Positions 12,150 through 22,444 of a DNA stretch of 64,000 bases are shown here, piece after piece. Both the position numbers and the translations under genes were made by a program. How positions within the stretch are numbered: the first letter of the stretch is position 1; every line of letters begins with the position of its first letter. Origin of the DNA: Mantis religiosa (lineage: Eukaryota; Arthropoda; Insecta; Mantodea; Mantidae); contig CM060958.1 in the NCBI GenBank assembly GCA_030765055.1, forward strand, positions 114,555,972-114,619,971, read 5' to 3'. The notes under the pieces are model-generated. The model did not search any database. It worked only from the letters and a program-made list of their open reading frames with translations, and was not told where the DNA came from.

Positions 12150-13630
12150 TCATCATCCGTCATGCTTTAGGCATTACTGCCTGTTGCAGTCTACATAATT
12201 TATTTTACTGGTTCCATCGTTTTCTTGGTCTTCCCATGCCCCTTTTTTCTACTGTTATAGTTCATACAATAGCGTGGTAATCTTTTTTTCTCCATTTTTG
12301 TACATGGGTACAAAATGTACTCTGTCATTAAGGTCGACTATCTCTAGCTCTTCACGTATATCTTCATTTCGTTTGTGATCGATTTTTCTATATCCTGCAA
12401 TGCTTCTTAGAAATTTCATTTCATTTCCCTATAGTTTTCTTTTATCTTTTTCAGTTATGACCCCATACTTCGCTGCCGTTTAGTAATTTAGGTACTGATA
12501 TTACTTTGTAAAATTTTAGAATGGTATCTTTACTTGCTTTATTTTTTAAACTTGTTTTTATTCTTCCATTTATATAGTTGAAAGTTTCTTACTTTTTAAT
12601 TATGTCTTTCTTTCTTACATGACATGGGAGAACCTAAGTATTTGAACTCGTCCACCTGTTCTATATTATTATTTTCTATTACAATTTTAATACTCTCTTT
12701 ACCTTTAAAAGCAATCACTTTACTTTTATTTGGAGATATGGTCATATTAAACTCCTTTAAGATTTTGTTTAGCTCGTATATTGCCTTCTGAAGATTGTTT
12801 TCTGAGTTACAGATAATAACCTGGTCATCTGCGAATGTAAGGGATATTACAAAGTTCTTTGCGTTAAGATTTGTGGTATATATTCCTATCCTACTTATCC
12901 ATTGTCTCATAATTTCGTCCATATAAATGTTAAAAAGTAGAGGAGACATACTGTATCCTTGTCTTAAGCCTAGAATCATCATTTCTATTTTGTGGTGTTG
13001 TGCTCCTTTGTGTTCTTATATATTTTTAATAGTTTCTATTTGGTGCAGTGGAATACCTGTTTTTTCCATAATTTTCCATAGTATTTGTCTCTTAATATTA
13101 TCAAAAGCCTTAATATAGTCTATAAATAAAAGATGCGTTTCTCTGCTGAATTCTCTATGTTTTTCCATCACCTACTGTAGTATAAATATATTGTCTATGC
13201 AATACTTTCCTACTCTGAAGTCATATTGTTCTTCTAATAATATAACTTCTAATATTGGCTTTAGTCGTTTCGTTATTATTTTTGTAAACATATGCTTCGA
13301 TAGTTTTCACATTGTTTTCTATCGCCTTTTTTAAATATTGGTTTAACTATTGATATATTCCATTCTTCAGGTATAAGTTTTACTGAGCCAACATTTATTA
13401 AGTAGTTTGAGGAGTCTTGTTTTATAATTCTTAGACTCATATTTTAATAATTCATTATTTATTCCATCAGTACCTGTTGCTTTTCTATTTTTTAGCTTTT
13501 CCAGGATCATTTCAAGTTATTCGTGATCTATTAGGTCCGGATTGGTATTAACTTCTATATCCTTTTCATCATATTTTGTTTGATCAGTCCATAAAATTTT
13601 GAAGTATTCTAACCAGTGGTTATTATTTAA
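12150..13630 (-). pseudogene. LINE reverse transcriptase pseudogene, long copy
   Basis: From 13625 downward the minus strand encodes LEKLKNRKATGTDGIN, LFIDYIKAFDNIKRQ, GLRQGYSMSPLLFNIYMDE, SLTFADDQVIICNSENN (catalytic ADD), EFKYLGSP and finally EMKFLRSIAGYRKIDHKR plus NEDIREELEI near 12350-12430. This is a near-complete RT plus C-terminal region of a LINE family common in insects, broken by several stops and frameshifts. A polynucleotide tail rich in CAT/ATC lies at 12127-12165. The palindromic element sits immediately upstream of it. Confidence 0.9.
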
Positions 13631-13654
13631 GACCTTTAGGTTAGCGATATTAAA

Positions 13655-13660
13655 TGAGAA
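13655..13660. other. Target-site duplication, left copy (TGAGAA)
   Basis: Six bases directly outside the left end of the palindromic element. Identical to 30316-30321. Confidence 0.92.
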
Positions 13661-13810
13661 AGTAGGTTAAAAATAGCGGTTCCAGCGCAGACCCAAATGA
13701 GCAAGATGGCGGCCATGCGCAATCGGTATGTTTAGTGGATTTAGACAGTGTTTAGGTAGGCAGTCAATCCTCTTATTTTGCTGTACCTTATAATGCTGTG
13801 TCCTGAGGTA
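13661..13810 (+). repeat. Outer terminal inverted repeat, left
   Basis: About 150 bp matching the reverse complement of 30166-30315 without net indel and with a few substitutions (for example ccagcgcag against ccagaacag). It includes the segment caagatggcggccatgcgca. It is the distal, non-tandem end of the arm. Confidence 0.9.
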
Positions 13811-13829
13811 TGATCAGAGTTTGTCTTGA

Positions 13830-14960
13830 GCTATGATCTGAGGCTCTAGGGTTAAGGGCTGCAGGGTTTCTTAGGTAAAGTCTGTTGGTATGGGATGTTA
13901 ATATCTGAAGGATTTAATGGTTAGGTCCTGAGGTATGATCTGGGACTCTATGGTTAAGAGTTGCAGGGTTTCTTAGGTAAAGACTGTTGGTCTGGGAGGT
14001 TAATAGCTATAGGACTTAGAGGTTAGGTCTCGAGGTATGATCTGGGACTCTATGGTTAAGAGTTGCAGGGTTTCTTAGGTAAAGTCTGTTGGTATGGGAT
14101 GTTAATATCTGAAGGATTTAATGGTTAGGTCCTGAGGTATGATCTGGGACTCTATGGTTAAGAGTTGCAGGGTTTCTTAGGTAAAGACTGTTGGTCTGGG
14201 AGGTTAATAGCTATAGGACTTAGAGGTTAAGTCTCGAGGTATGATCTGGGACTCTATGGTTAAGAGTTGCAGGGTTTCTTAGGTAAAGACTGTTGGTATG
14301 GGATGTTAATATCTGAAGGATTTAATGGTTAGGTCCTGAGGTATGATCTGGGACTCTATGGCTAAGAGTTGCAGGGTTTCTTAGGTAAAGTCTGTTGGTC
14401 TGGAGCTTGAAAGCTGTGGGATTTAGAGGTCAGGTCTTGAGGTATGATCTGGGACTCTATGGTTAAGGGCTGCAGGGTTTCTTAAGGTAAAGTCTGTTGG
14501 TCTGGGAGGTTAATAGCTATAGGACTTAGAGGTTAAGTCTCGAGGTATGATCTGGGGCTCTAGGGTTAAGAGTTGCAGGGTTTCTTAGGTAAAGACTGTT
14601 GGTCTGGGAGGTTAATAGCTATAGGACTTAGAGGTTAGGTCTCGAGGTATGATCTGGGACTCTATGGTTAAGAGTTGCAGGGTTTCTTAGGTAAAGACTG
14701 TTGGTCAGGGAGGTTAATAGCTGTGGGATTTAGAGGTTAGGTCTTGAGGTATGATCTGGGGCTCTAGGGTTAAGGGTTGCAGGTTTTAACAGGTAGGGTT
14801 GCTGGTATGGGAGGTTAATACCTATAGGATTTAATGTGGCATGAGCTCTAGGGTTAAGGGTTGTAGGGTTCATAGCTAAATGTTGTTGGTCTAGAGGATA
14901 AAGACCGTAGGGTCTTTTATCTATGTTTTATAGGCTGAGGTATGGTCTTATAATTTTGAA
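13830..14960 (+). repeat. 102-bp tandem repeat, left arm, about 10-11 copies
   Basis: The phrase ggtatgatctggg recurs at 13932, 14034, 14136, 14238, 14340, 14441, 14544, 14646 and 14748, spaced 101-103 bp. Two subtypes alternate on the left: A with gaaggatttaatggttagg and B with ataggacttagaggttagg. Copies near 14800-14930 are degenerate. Confidence 0.93.
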
Positions 14961-14970
14961 GTTAAGTTTG

Positions 14971-16500
14971 CTAGCCCAGCGATTAAAGGCGGTTAATCTT
15001 GGGGCAAGTACTACATTTATGCTTTACTATGTCATCCTATTATAAACTAACCTAACCTAATATACTCTTTCATTTCTACCTTCTTTCATCATTCTTATTA
15101 TAACCTAGCTGTGTTTGGCTAGTGGCTTCCTTTGTTGCACCTGTTAACCTATTTGTTCTCTTTCCTTAAGTTCCTCTATTCTACCACTTTAACCTAACCT
15201 AATATATCGCATGGTTTTAGCTTCTTGATCATTGTTGAACCTAGTTGATTCTGGTATTAACATTCGTTCTCTTTTCTTAAGCTGCCCCGTTTTTACCTCC
15301 TTAACCTATCCTAAGCATGTTTCTTTTCTCATGCTAACTACTTGTATGTATGATGCAAAGTTTTTAGGCATATCGATATTATAGCTATCTTTGTCACTGC
15401 AAGAGGTATATATGCTGATTACAGATCTTTATACAGTAAATTTAACCCTTTGTGTATCTGCTTCTCTTTTCCTAAAAATTGAGGTTCTTTTGTTGCTAGG
15501 GTTTCTTGTTTTTCGTACCTTCTCTATGCTTTCAGGAACTCTATTCTACCTTGTTATGTTATGAGGTCTTATGCTTATATCTTAGGCTTTTTGATTAAGC
15601 CTTTTGATCTGAAAGACTATGTATTTTGGCTATGTTCCTCATCTCTTATGGTCACATGGCTAGGTCTTGAGGCATGATCTTAGGGCCTGGGGTTTAAAGG
15701 ATATAAGTCTCATAGCTTAAGCTCGTATGTCTAAAGGTTAAAGACTGTAGGTTTAGTGGTTAGGTCGTATGGATTCAAGGTTAGATCTCTCGGTCTAGAG
15801 TTTAAGGCTGTAGGATCTGAAGGTTACGTATGGAGGTATGATCTGAGGGCTCTAGGGTTAAGTGTTTTAAGCTTCATAGCTAAAGGTTGCTGGTCAGGAG
15901 GTTAAAAGCTGTAGGATCTGGAGGTTAGGTATTGAGGTATGATCTCGGAGCTCTAGGATTAAAAGCTATAAGCTTCATAGCTAAAAGTTTGCCAGCTAGA
16001 GATATCTTCTTTACTGTTAGAGGTATATTTGCAATGGCCTAGGCGTACAGTTTTCTTACATTTTTTCATGCAGATTGATGTCTTCGTACTCTTGTGTCTT
16101 TTTCAAGCTTTTACCCCCTATGCATCGTCTTGTAATAAGTCGTTACGCTAAACCAATGTTCTAATGCTATTTCCATGCTTTTTCAGATGTTATGAGGTTT
16201 ATGCGCGTTTCAGGGATATTTTAGACCAAGTTACGTTACTCAATTCATTTTATAACTAATTAAGAAGTTTTTCAAGGATATTTCAGATTACGAGATAGTA
16301 GTTACTTTTTAAATTTACCTATTTAACATTAACTAAAGTGTGTTCAGTTAGCTTATGTGGTGAGGTAGACGTCCCTCGTCTTTTTTCTCTGGACTTGGGA
16401 CCAGCGTCAGAATTTGTTTTCTGAACGGTAGACTTAACGCCCTCCTCTGCTCTTATTATTCAGTTGTTTTCATGCTTGGATATTTTAATGCTACGTTCTA
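14971..16500. repeat. Non-coding outer arm, built of diverged short tandem units
   Basis: Mirror of 27914-29443. Contains three units of about 130 bp near 15030-15350 sharing aacctaacctaatat and gttctctttycttaag, and a block at 15660-16000 with decayed relatives of the 102-bp unit (ggcatgatctt, gaggtatgatct). No coding frame. The cctaa motifs are part of these units and not a telomeric array. Confidence 0.7.
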
Positions 16501-16503
16501 GTG

Positions 16504-16509
16504 TTTATT
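16504..16509 (-). terminator. Poly(A) signal of left PolB gene
   Basis: AATAAA on the minus strand, about 46 bases beyond the stop codon, mirrored exactly at 27905-27910. Confidence 0.65.
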
Positions 16510-16554
16510 TCTCGGAATGAAAATTGTTTTTTTTCTGCTCTAGGGTTCCTTCTT

Positions 16555-19500
16555 TCATTCGCCGTTCAAAATATGACAATGTCCATGGGCATATGTGGAT
16601 ACTCCATCATCTGCAATTACTCTCTTGTCATCATGTGGAGATAGGGATATTTTGTTCACTTCCACTGACGCAACATTATGTTGATGGGACATAATTAGGT
16701 TCATTGGCGTTCTTATGATTTCTCTGCTTTTAAGACAGTCCACATAGCTCTCAAAGGTGATGTTCTGTTTAATGGCACTATGTTTTATGCCTTTTATCTT
16801 CTTGATTATGCCTCCATCGATGTCGAGTGCATACATCTTCGGTCTCAGTCCAACAAAACGACGAATGATTTTTCCATTGGCTTCATCTTTAAATTTTCCC
16901 AACACTTTCTTGTTTTTTGTAGAATGACATATGTGCTCGTTAGGATAATCAGCAGTATCCAGATGTTCCAGAAAACGTAACTTATCCTGGTATATGTCTC
17001 CGGTAGTCACACGATGGATGAAAGAGTCAGTATCCATGTACATGAGCTTCAGATTTTCAAGCCCGTAATACGGCATTAGCACATCATAATGATACCAATA
17101 CATCAAGGTCTTCGAGATATCCAGCACACACATCCCAATGTATATAGGCTTGTTGAAGACTATCTCCCGGGACGCCATGTGTATTGCAGCCAGATTAGGT
17201 CCATATATAGTTCTATCAATAAATGTAGGCTTAGCAACCAGTTTTTCCAATGTCTTCCAATCGGCGACAAGTCGTATATTCAGTCGGTTTCTGATGTTTT
17301 CCATAGTTTTACCAAACATGGCATTGTTAAAAAGTTTGTAAAGATCCTTCTCGAAATCATTTCTCGATCCTTGTCGTAGCCGGTTATTGAATTCCACATA
17401 AGGCTTTAACCAACATGACTGTTGAAATTGTAGCACCCGATGGATTTTAGTCAGTTGTAACCCATGACTAAGGGCCTGCTTCAAGGTCATGTAATGCACC
17501 ACATACCTAGTTCGTGATCCAAGGTGAGGAATTAGTTTCCTTGTAGAAGAACCCGGGGGCTTGATACACTCAGGTAGGAACGGTAAATCATTGTGTAGGT
17601 CATGGAGTTCTGTAGGATATTGAAGGTCCACTTCTAAGATGTATCCGAGAGGGTCATCTTCTCGTAGTATATCTAGGTTGATATCTTCAGGAGAAACCCA
17701 CTTAAAACCCCCGTAAGCAAGGGGCTTCCCCATAGCCCACGCGTACTGGTTATTCGAATCCTCGTACGTAATATATTGAGAGGGTTTACTTGAGTCATAC
17801 TCCTTCATGTAGTGATTGTTCGCTTCTGCATACCGATGAGAAACTTGGCATAATCCTCCTCTTATACCTGCTTCAACCATGAGTAGCTGGTCATAATCCT
17901 GTAGTAATTCCAGCTCAATTCGTGTGTACAACAGCATTGCATCCCACGTAAGTCCGGGTGATGTATAATAATGTGCGGGATCAACTTTATGGGTTTTCAG
18001 GGTCTGCTCTCTGAATGTTTCAAACACATCTGCTAGTAGAAGGACATCTGAAGTTAAGTAGAGGTCACTGTACTCGCCTAGTGTTCTGATGTTGAAGTGA
18101 CTCCATACGGTTTTTGCATGCTGATACTCTGCATCACTAATTTCTTCTCTGTTTAACTTACTGTAGAATGCTTCTCTCGGAGGAAGTTCTGTCTCACTCA
18201 AAACATCCCATGATGTAACGTAATCATAGGGAAACACACCTTTACGCATCATCAAATCGATCTTCTCTGCTCCAAAGTACTTCTGAGTTTCAGGATATGA
18301 TGTTAGATTTTTTGCTAGTTTATCCAAGCTGGTACTAAGGAAGCGATAGGTATCCACAAAACGAAGTTTAATGTCACCAACATACTTGGAAAATGATATA
18401 TAACTTTCCTCAGAGCTAGGAATAACTTCTACTCTATCGCTAGTACAGCCTAACTCCTTAACAATGAAATGGGAGTCATATCCACTCAGGTTATGTATGA
18501 AGACAGGAATATAATTAGGCGTTTTACAGGTTAGATTACACTGATTATGTAGACTTCCTCGATATTCACCACTTATATGATCATGATCTCGTACTTTCCA
18601 GTTATCGTCGGTAAATTCTTTACCACATAAGTAGCATTCTGTAGAAGATTCGAATGATTTTTGTTGCTTATCTGTCAGAGTTAATGGAGCACCAGTTTTG
18701 TATACAGCATTAATTTTCTTTGCGAGAGAACTTACATACTCCATAAACTTCGGTGCAGCATTATATCCTCGATATACATAGGGTTCAGTAGGAAGACCAG
18801 TCTGTAAACCTTCAATTGTAGCTGAGGATTTGACATAAACACAGAAACTCATAGGAATATGCTTCTGATATGGAACTGTATAAGACGTTTCGGGATTAGA
18901 AGAACACCCGTGGTAAGGGGTAAGAATGCTTTCAAAGTCAGCGTATATGACATAAGGTAATTTCAACATCCTTTCATGATTCTTGAATCTAACAATAGAT
19001 TTCTCCTTAGTTGGCATAACAATCTTAGCAACTCCGTGTTGGCCACATATTTTTCTATGCTCATTTAACCTCTCAACTCCTCCATTTCGATACTCAAAGT
19101 GCGTAAAACAGCGTTTGCAGATACAGAGTTTTCCCTCACATTTGGTTTTTTGTTGATGAATAAGTCTCTCGAAATTCTTTATATAAACGTAATGATGACG
19201 TCCAGCTGAATTGCTTAACAGAAGCAGATCGCGATGATCGGACAGTTCTTCATCGATAACCTTCATAGGAAACACTTGATTTTTCTCATCCAGCCCGAAA
19301 ACATTTATAGAGATGTTATTTTTTCGTTCAAATTTCGGGATATCAGTCAGGCTCGTAGGAAACGAGAGGCAGGAAAAGTCATATCTCTCTTGAAGATCCT
19401 TATACTTGCTAACACGATGAGGATTCTTCTGAATGAACTTTGCGAGAACAGCATACATAAAACACTTTTCATCTTCATAATTCTGTGGATTTATGCAGGC

Positions 19501-20190
19501 TCCTTTAGCTCCAATAGAGGTCGGTAGAGGGATGTAACTGGTCCCCCTCAGTTCATTATTCTTGTTGATTCTAACACGCACACCATCAACAGCTAATAAA
19601 GCCCAGCTGCTTCCTTTAAGTTGACTTTCCTCCATTTCAGTACAAAGTTTCTTGAATTTACTTTCCAATATGGCGTCCAAGTCACTTTCTAAAAATATTG
19701 CTTGATTTGGCGTTTTAAAGGCTTTATCAGTAGTGTCACCAACGGCATTCACAAACCGACATTCAGCCATGAGGTTAATTTTCACACTTTTATGCATCCT
19801 CAGTTGCTTCTGAACGGCTTGAATTATCCGCTGTTTTGATTCCTGGAGATATGTATTCAGGTCTTGGCATGTAGAGCACTGGATGAAATATGATTTCAGT
19901 CGATCCTGGAAAGCTGTTTCATATTCTACGACATCGTCTTCATCAGGAACCATTAACAGCAATTTATGTTTGGTAGGCTCGATCTTGAGTTTCTTAGCAG
20001 TAGTTATTCTCTCGCATCGTTCTTGGTGAGTATCTCTGCGATTCTCAGTATCATAAACGTTACCACAATGTTTACATTCGTAAAACCGGCCACATACCAG
20101 CTCATGTCTCTTTTTATTGTAGCTTTTCAGGAAACTCTTTGCACATATGCTACACCTATTTTCAGGTATAGTGTCTAACAGAGCTTCCAT
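16555..20190 (-). CDS. polB: Polinton-type family B DNA polymerase, left copy (1211 aa)
   Basis: Replicative DNA polymerase with proofreading exonuclease, presumed protein-primed. Intact from ATG to stop. Order: two C2H2-like fingers (about 13-33 and 39-59), a third Cys/His cluster (351-382), Exo I ADFES (417-421), a Cys/His HNH-like insertion (519-555), Exo II HNLSGYDSHF (566-575), Exo III YLTSD (711-715), Pol motif A VDLQYP (854-859), motif B KLFNNAMFGK (952-961), motif C YMDTDS (1051-1056) and KIKG (1131-1134). All catalytic Asp/Glu are present. The start is the first ATG after a TATA-type promoter about 200 bp upstream. It differs from the right copy at residues 272 (Phe, Leu in the other copy) and 1143 (Asn, Tyr in the other copy). 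Transcribed outward, away from the centre. Reading frames antisense to it are shadows. Confidence 0.95.
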   Translation of the reverse strand: MEALLDTIPENRCSICAKSFLKSYNKKRHELVCGRFYECKHCGNVYDTENRRDTHQERCERITTAKKLKIEPTKHKLLLMVPDEDDVVEYETAFQDRLKSYFIQCSTCQDLNTYLQESKQRIIQAVQKQLRMHKSVKINLMAECRFVNAVGDTTDKAFKTPNQAIFLESDLDAILESKFKKLCTEMEESQLKGSSWALLAVDGVRVRINKNNELRGTSYIPLPTSIGAKGACINPQNYEDEKCFMYAVLAKFIQKNPHRVSKYKDLQERYDFSCLSFPTSLTDIPKFERKNNISINVFGLDEKNQVFPMKVIDEELSDHRDLLLLSNSAGRHHYVYIKNFERLIHQQKTKCEGKLCICKRCFTHFEYRNGGVERLNEHRKICGQHGVAKIVMPTKEKSIVRFKNHERMLKLPYVIYADFESILTPYHGCSSNPETSYTVPYQKHIPMSFCVYVKSSATIEGLQTGLPTEPYVYRGYNAAPKFMEYVSSLAKKINAVYKTGAPLTLTDKQQKSFESSTECYLCGKEFTDDNWKVRDHDHISGEYRGSLHNQCNLTCKTPNYIPVFIHNLSGYDSHFIVKELGCTSDRVEVIPSSEESYISFSKYVGDIKLRFVDTYRFLSTSLDKLAKNLTSYPETQKYFGAEKIDLMMRKGVFPYDYVTSWDVLSETELPPREAFYSKLNREEISDAEYQHAKTVWSHFNIRTLGEYSDLYLTSDVLLLADVFETFREQTLKTHKVDPAHYYTSPGLTWDAMLLYTRIELELLQDYDQLLMVEAGIRGGLCQVSHRYAEANNHYMKEYDSSKPSQYITYEDSNNQYAWAMGKPLAYGGFKWVSPEDINLDILREDDPLGYILEVDLQYPTELHDLHNDLPFLPECIKPPGSSTRKLIPHLGSRTRYVVHYMTLKQALSHGLQLTKIHRVLQFQQSCWLKPYVEFNNRLRQGSRNDFEKDLYKLFNNAMFGKTMENIRNRLNIRLVADWKTLEKLVAKPTFIDRTIYGPNLAAIHMASREIVFNKPIYIGMCVLDISKTLMYWYHYDVLMPYYGLENLKLMYMDTDSFIHRVTTGDIYQDKLRFLEHLDTADYPNEHICHSTKNKKVLGKFKDEANGKIIRRFVGLRPKMYALDIDGGIIKKIKGIKHSAIKQNITFESYVDCLKSREIIRTPMNLIMSHQHNVASVEVNKISLSPHDDKRVIADDGVSTYAHGHCHILNGE

Positions 20191-20385
20191 CGCTATAGTT
20201 TTTTGTTGTGTGCAGGCTAATTCTCAGGAATATGCTGCCAAGTAAGTGTCTTGATACACTTCTCACTTCTCTTCTTCACCTTGATAAGTTATCAGCGCTA
20301 CTGATGATGAATTTCACTGTAGAAGCTGATCCGCTATGCTATAAACACACTAGCGTAATTACAATCTAAGATCGATAAAGCTCTC

Positions 20386-20391
20386 TTTATA
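20386..20391 (-). promoter_or_regulatory. TATA box candidate for left PolB
   Basis: TATAAA on the minus strand about 200 bp upstream of the ATG, mirrored at 24023-24028. A long 5-prime leader would follow. Placement is by motif only. Confidence 0.45.
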
Positions 20392-20399
20392 CACTTAGC

Positions 20400-20640
20400 A
20401 CAGACCTAATAGAAAACTTCATCATCCCCTTCACCAACGGGATTCGAAGGTGGCACTCCTATCGGAGAAAACCTAAAGGAAAACTTCATCACACCACCAC
20501 CACCACCACCACCACCACCTTTGTAGTTCGAAGGTGGCGCTCCTATCGGAGAAAACCTAAAAGAAAACTATTATCTTGCTACCACAGGGGTTCGAAGATG
20601 CTTCTACTATTGGAGAAAACCTAAAAGAAAACTCTATTAA
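20400..20640. repeat. PolB upstream triple repeat with (CAC)n, left arm
   Basis: Three units share gttcgaaggtggcgctcc-type and atcggagaaaacctaaa-type phrases, with a CAC run at 20491-20519. Mirror at 23774-24014. It lies immediately upstream of the putative promoter and may be regulatory (inference). Confidence 0.75.
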
Positions 20641-21239
20641 TTTCCCAGTTTTCGATTATTCTTTAACTACTTCACAATTCACATGAGAGAAAAATTTTGA
20701 CAAATTAAAATTGAAAAAGGAAATAAATAGCTAGATTTGAAGATAAAATTTAGACAATTCAAACGAGTATAAACACGACTAAGCTCCGCCTTTTAGTTTT
20801 AAAGTTACATTAGGAGCTCCCATTGCCACCCGTAGACACCTCTACGTCATCTTCAACCACGTGTTCTTGATTCTTTTCACAAATATCTTAACATAACAGT
20901 TATATTTTTCCCAAGTTCATCTATTACACCGTTTAACTGATCAACGGGCACCCTTAGAATCCTTCACTTCATCCTCAAACACACCTTCTTGAACCCTTTT
21001 GATATATTTTAACCTATTTATGTTTGTTGCTACGGGCATCCGTTCTCTTTTCTTAAGTTAAATTATTACGACCATCTTGTTATGTTTAAGTCTCATGCTT
21101 ATATATTAAACTTTGTGATTAAGTATTTTGATTTGAAAGTCTATGTAAATCGGTTAAGGTAAACATCTCTTCTCAACATGAGACAAGTCATGATGTATGA
21201 TCTTATGGGGTGAGCTTGCCAACACGTCTAAAAGCATTT

Positions 21240-21970
21240 ATATTCAAAGGTATTTAAATTATCCCACCGAGATTTGAACCCTGATCCTAAGGCGCAAATT
21301 ACCATTTCAACAACAATTCAGGCCTAAAGTATATATGTATACGCTATTTCATTGCGCTAACGTTATTAGTTCAAGAGTTATTTAAGATTCAAGTTATTGC
21401 GACAGAAGCGGTTATCGAACCACGGGTCTGTAGGATACGGAATCATAAATCATTCACAGCATATGTTGAATGAAAAAAACCTGCGCTTTCCCCTGTTGTT
21501 CTATGTGCAATAGATCAGAAATAGAACACAATTACATAATTCAGTGGACGATGGGAACTGAACCAGGGACCCTTGAGCTACACGTTGTCAGCATATGATT
21601 AACTATGAGAAGCATAACCATATAAAGGTTATTTCACTTCTCTAGACCCAGCGGTTTCAGAGATATTTAAATTAAACGATTCAGGACTCGAACTAAGGAC
21701 TACAGGTATACAGTATATACCCTGCGGACCCCGCTAACCATATGTAAGTAATAAAGTTTATCCGAAGTCGCTATCATAATTAATTTAGGAGTTACTCAGA
21801 TTTACCGATTCAGGACTCGAACCGAGGACAACCAGTATATGAGAGAACGTCTGTAGATGCTCCTTAACGATATAAAAGTAATAAAGTTTATCCGAGCTCG
21901 CTATCGTTACTAGTTTCGGAGTTATTCGAATAATAAATGTACTGATTTGCACGGGATTCGATTAGGCAAC
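21240..21970 (-). repeat. Array of B-box-bearing, tRNA-like units, left arm
   Basis: Exact mirror of 22445-23170. On the minus strand about six diverged units, spaced 130-142 bp, each carry a segment like ggttcgagtcctgaatcg. See the right-arm entry for positions. Confidence 0.6.
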
Positions 21971-22160
21971 CATTGATAAAACTATCAGTCAGACAGTCAG
22001 TAAGGGCACGGACACCCCTGCGCGGTAGAAAGGCAGCATGCATCGTCTTTCCACCCCTGGTCGGCATCCCATTAGTTTGCGAACACTATTTATTTATCAC
22101 ATGCAGGTGTGCCTGCGTCTTGGGACAAGGGCTTGACAGGTCATTAATCAAGGAGTAGTA

Positions 22161-22166
22161 TATAAA
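22161..22166 (+). promoter_or_regulatory. TATA-like motif in the spacer
   Basis: TATAAA within tagtatataaaagcc. The symmetrical position on the other strand reads tagataaagg and is weaker. It may be a core promoter or simply AT-rich spacer; the PolB ATG is over 2 kb away. Confidence 0.3.
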
Positions 22167-22223
22167 AGCCTTTTCCAGATCACTTTGCATAAATTTGCAT
22201 AACGGCGCGACACCGCCGTCGGT

Positions 22224-22245
22224 GGGAGGGGGGAGGGGAGGGGGG
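22224..22245 (+). other. Canonical G-quadruplex motif in the palindrome loop
   Basis: Four G runs (22224-22226, 22228-22233, 22235-22238, 22240-22245) separated by single A bases. This fits the strongest class of G4 motif (one-base loops) and lies within about 30 bp of the symmetry centre at 22207. Confidence 0.85.
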
Positions 22246-22444
22246 TGTGAGGACCACCCAAGATGTTGCAGGTGGTATGGAAAAAGCCTTTATCTACTAA
22301 GGCACACCTGCATGTGATAAATAAATAGTGTTCGCAAACTAATGGGATGCCGACCAGGGGTGGAAAGACGATGCATGCTGCCTTTCTACCGCGCAGGGGT
22401 GTCCGTGCCCTTACTGACTGTCTGACTGATAGTTTTATCAATGG

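Larger units (their letters stand above)
22115..22299. other. Central asymmetric spacer of the palindrome
   Basis: 185 bp that break perfect symmetry. The left side has a 41-bp segment (22115-22155) absent on the right. 22156-22176 and 22279-22299 are an imperfect inverted pair (about 17-18 of 21 positions), so the true loop is about 102 bp (22177-22278). The loop holds a short hairpin acggcg/cgccgt (22202-22219) and a G-rich tract. Confidence 0.85.

Noticed and set aside
13830..14960. CRISPR-like array
   Set aside because: Units are contiguous 102-bp tandem repeats without unique spacers, in a eukaryotic transposon.
15049..15200. Telomere-like CCTAA motifs
   Set aside because: Only isolated double motifs within longer repeat units, with no TTAGG array.
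16780..20178. Small frames antisense to PolB, mirrored in both arms
   Set aside because: Shadows of the PolB coding sequence without independent signals.
21973..22441. Short mirrored frames at the palindrome centre
   Set aside because: Both translate the same inverted sequence and diverge in the spacer; no domain or start context supports them.
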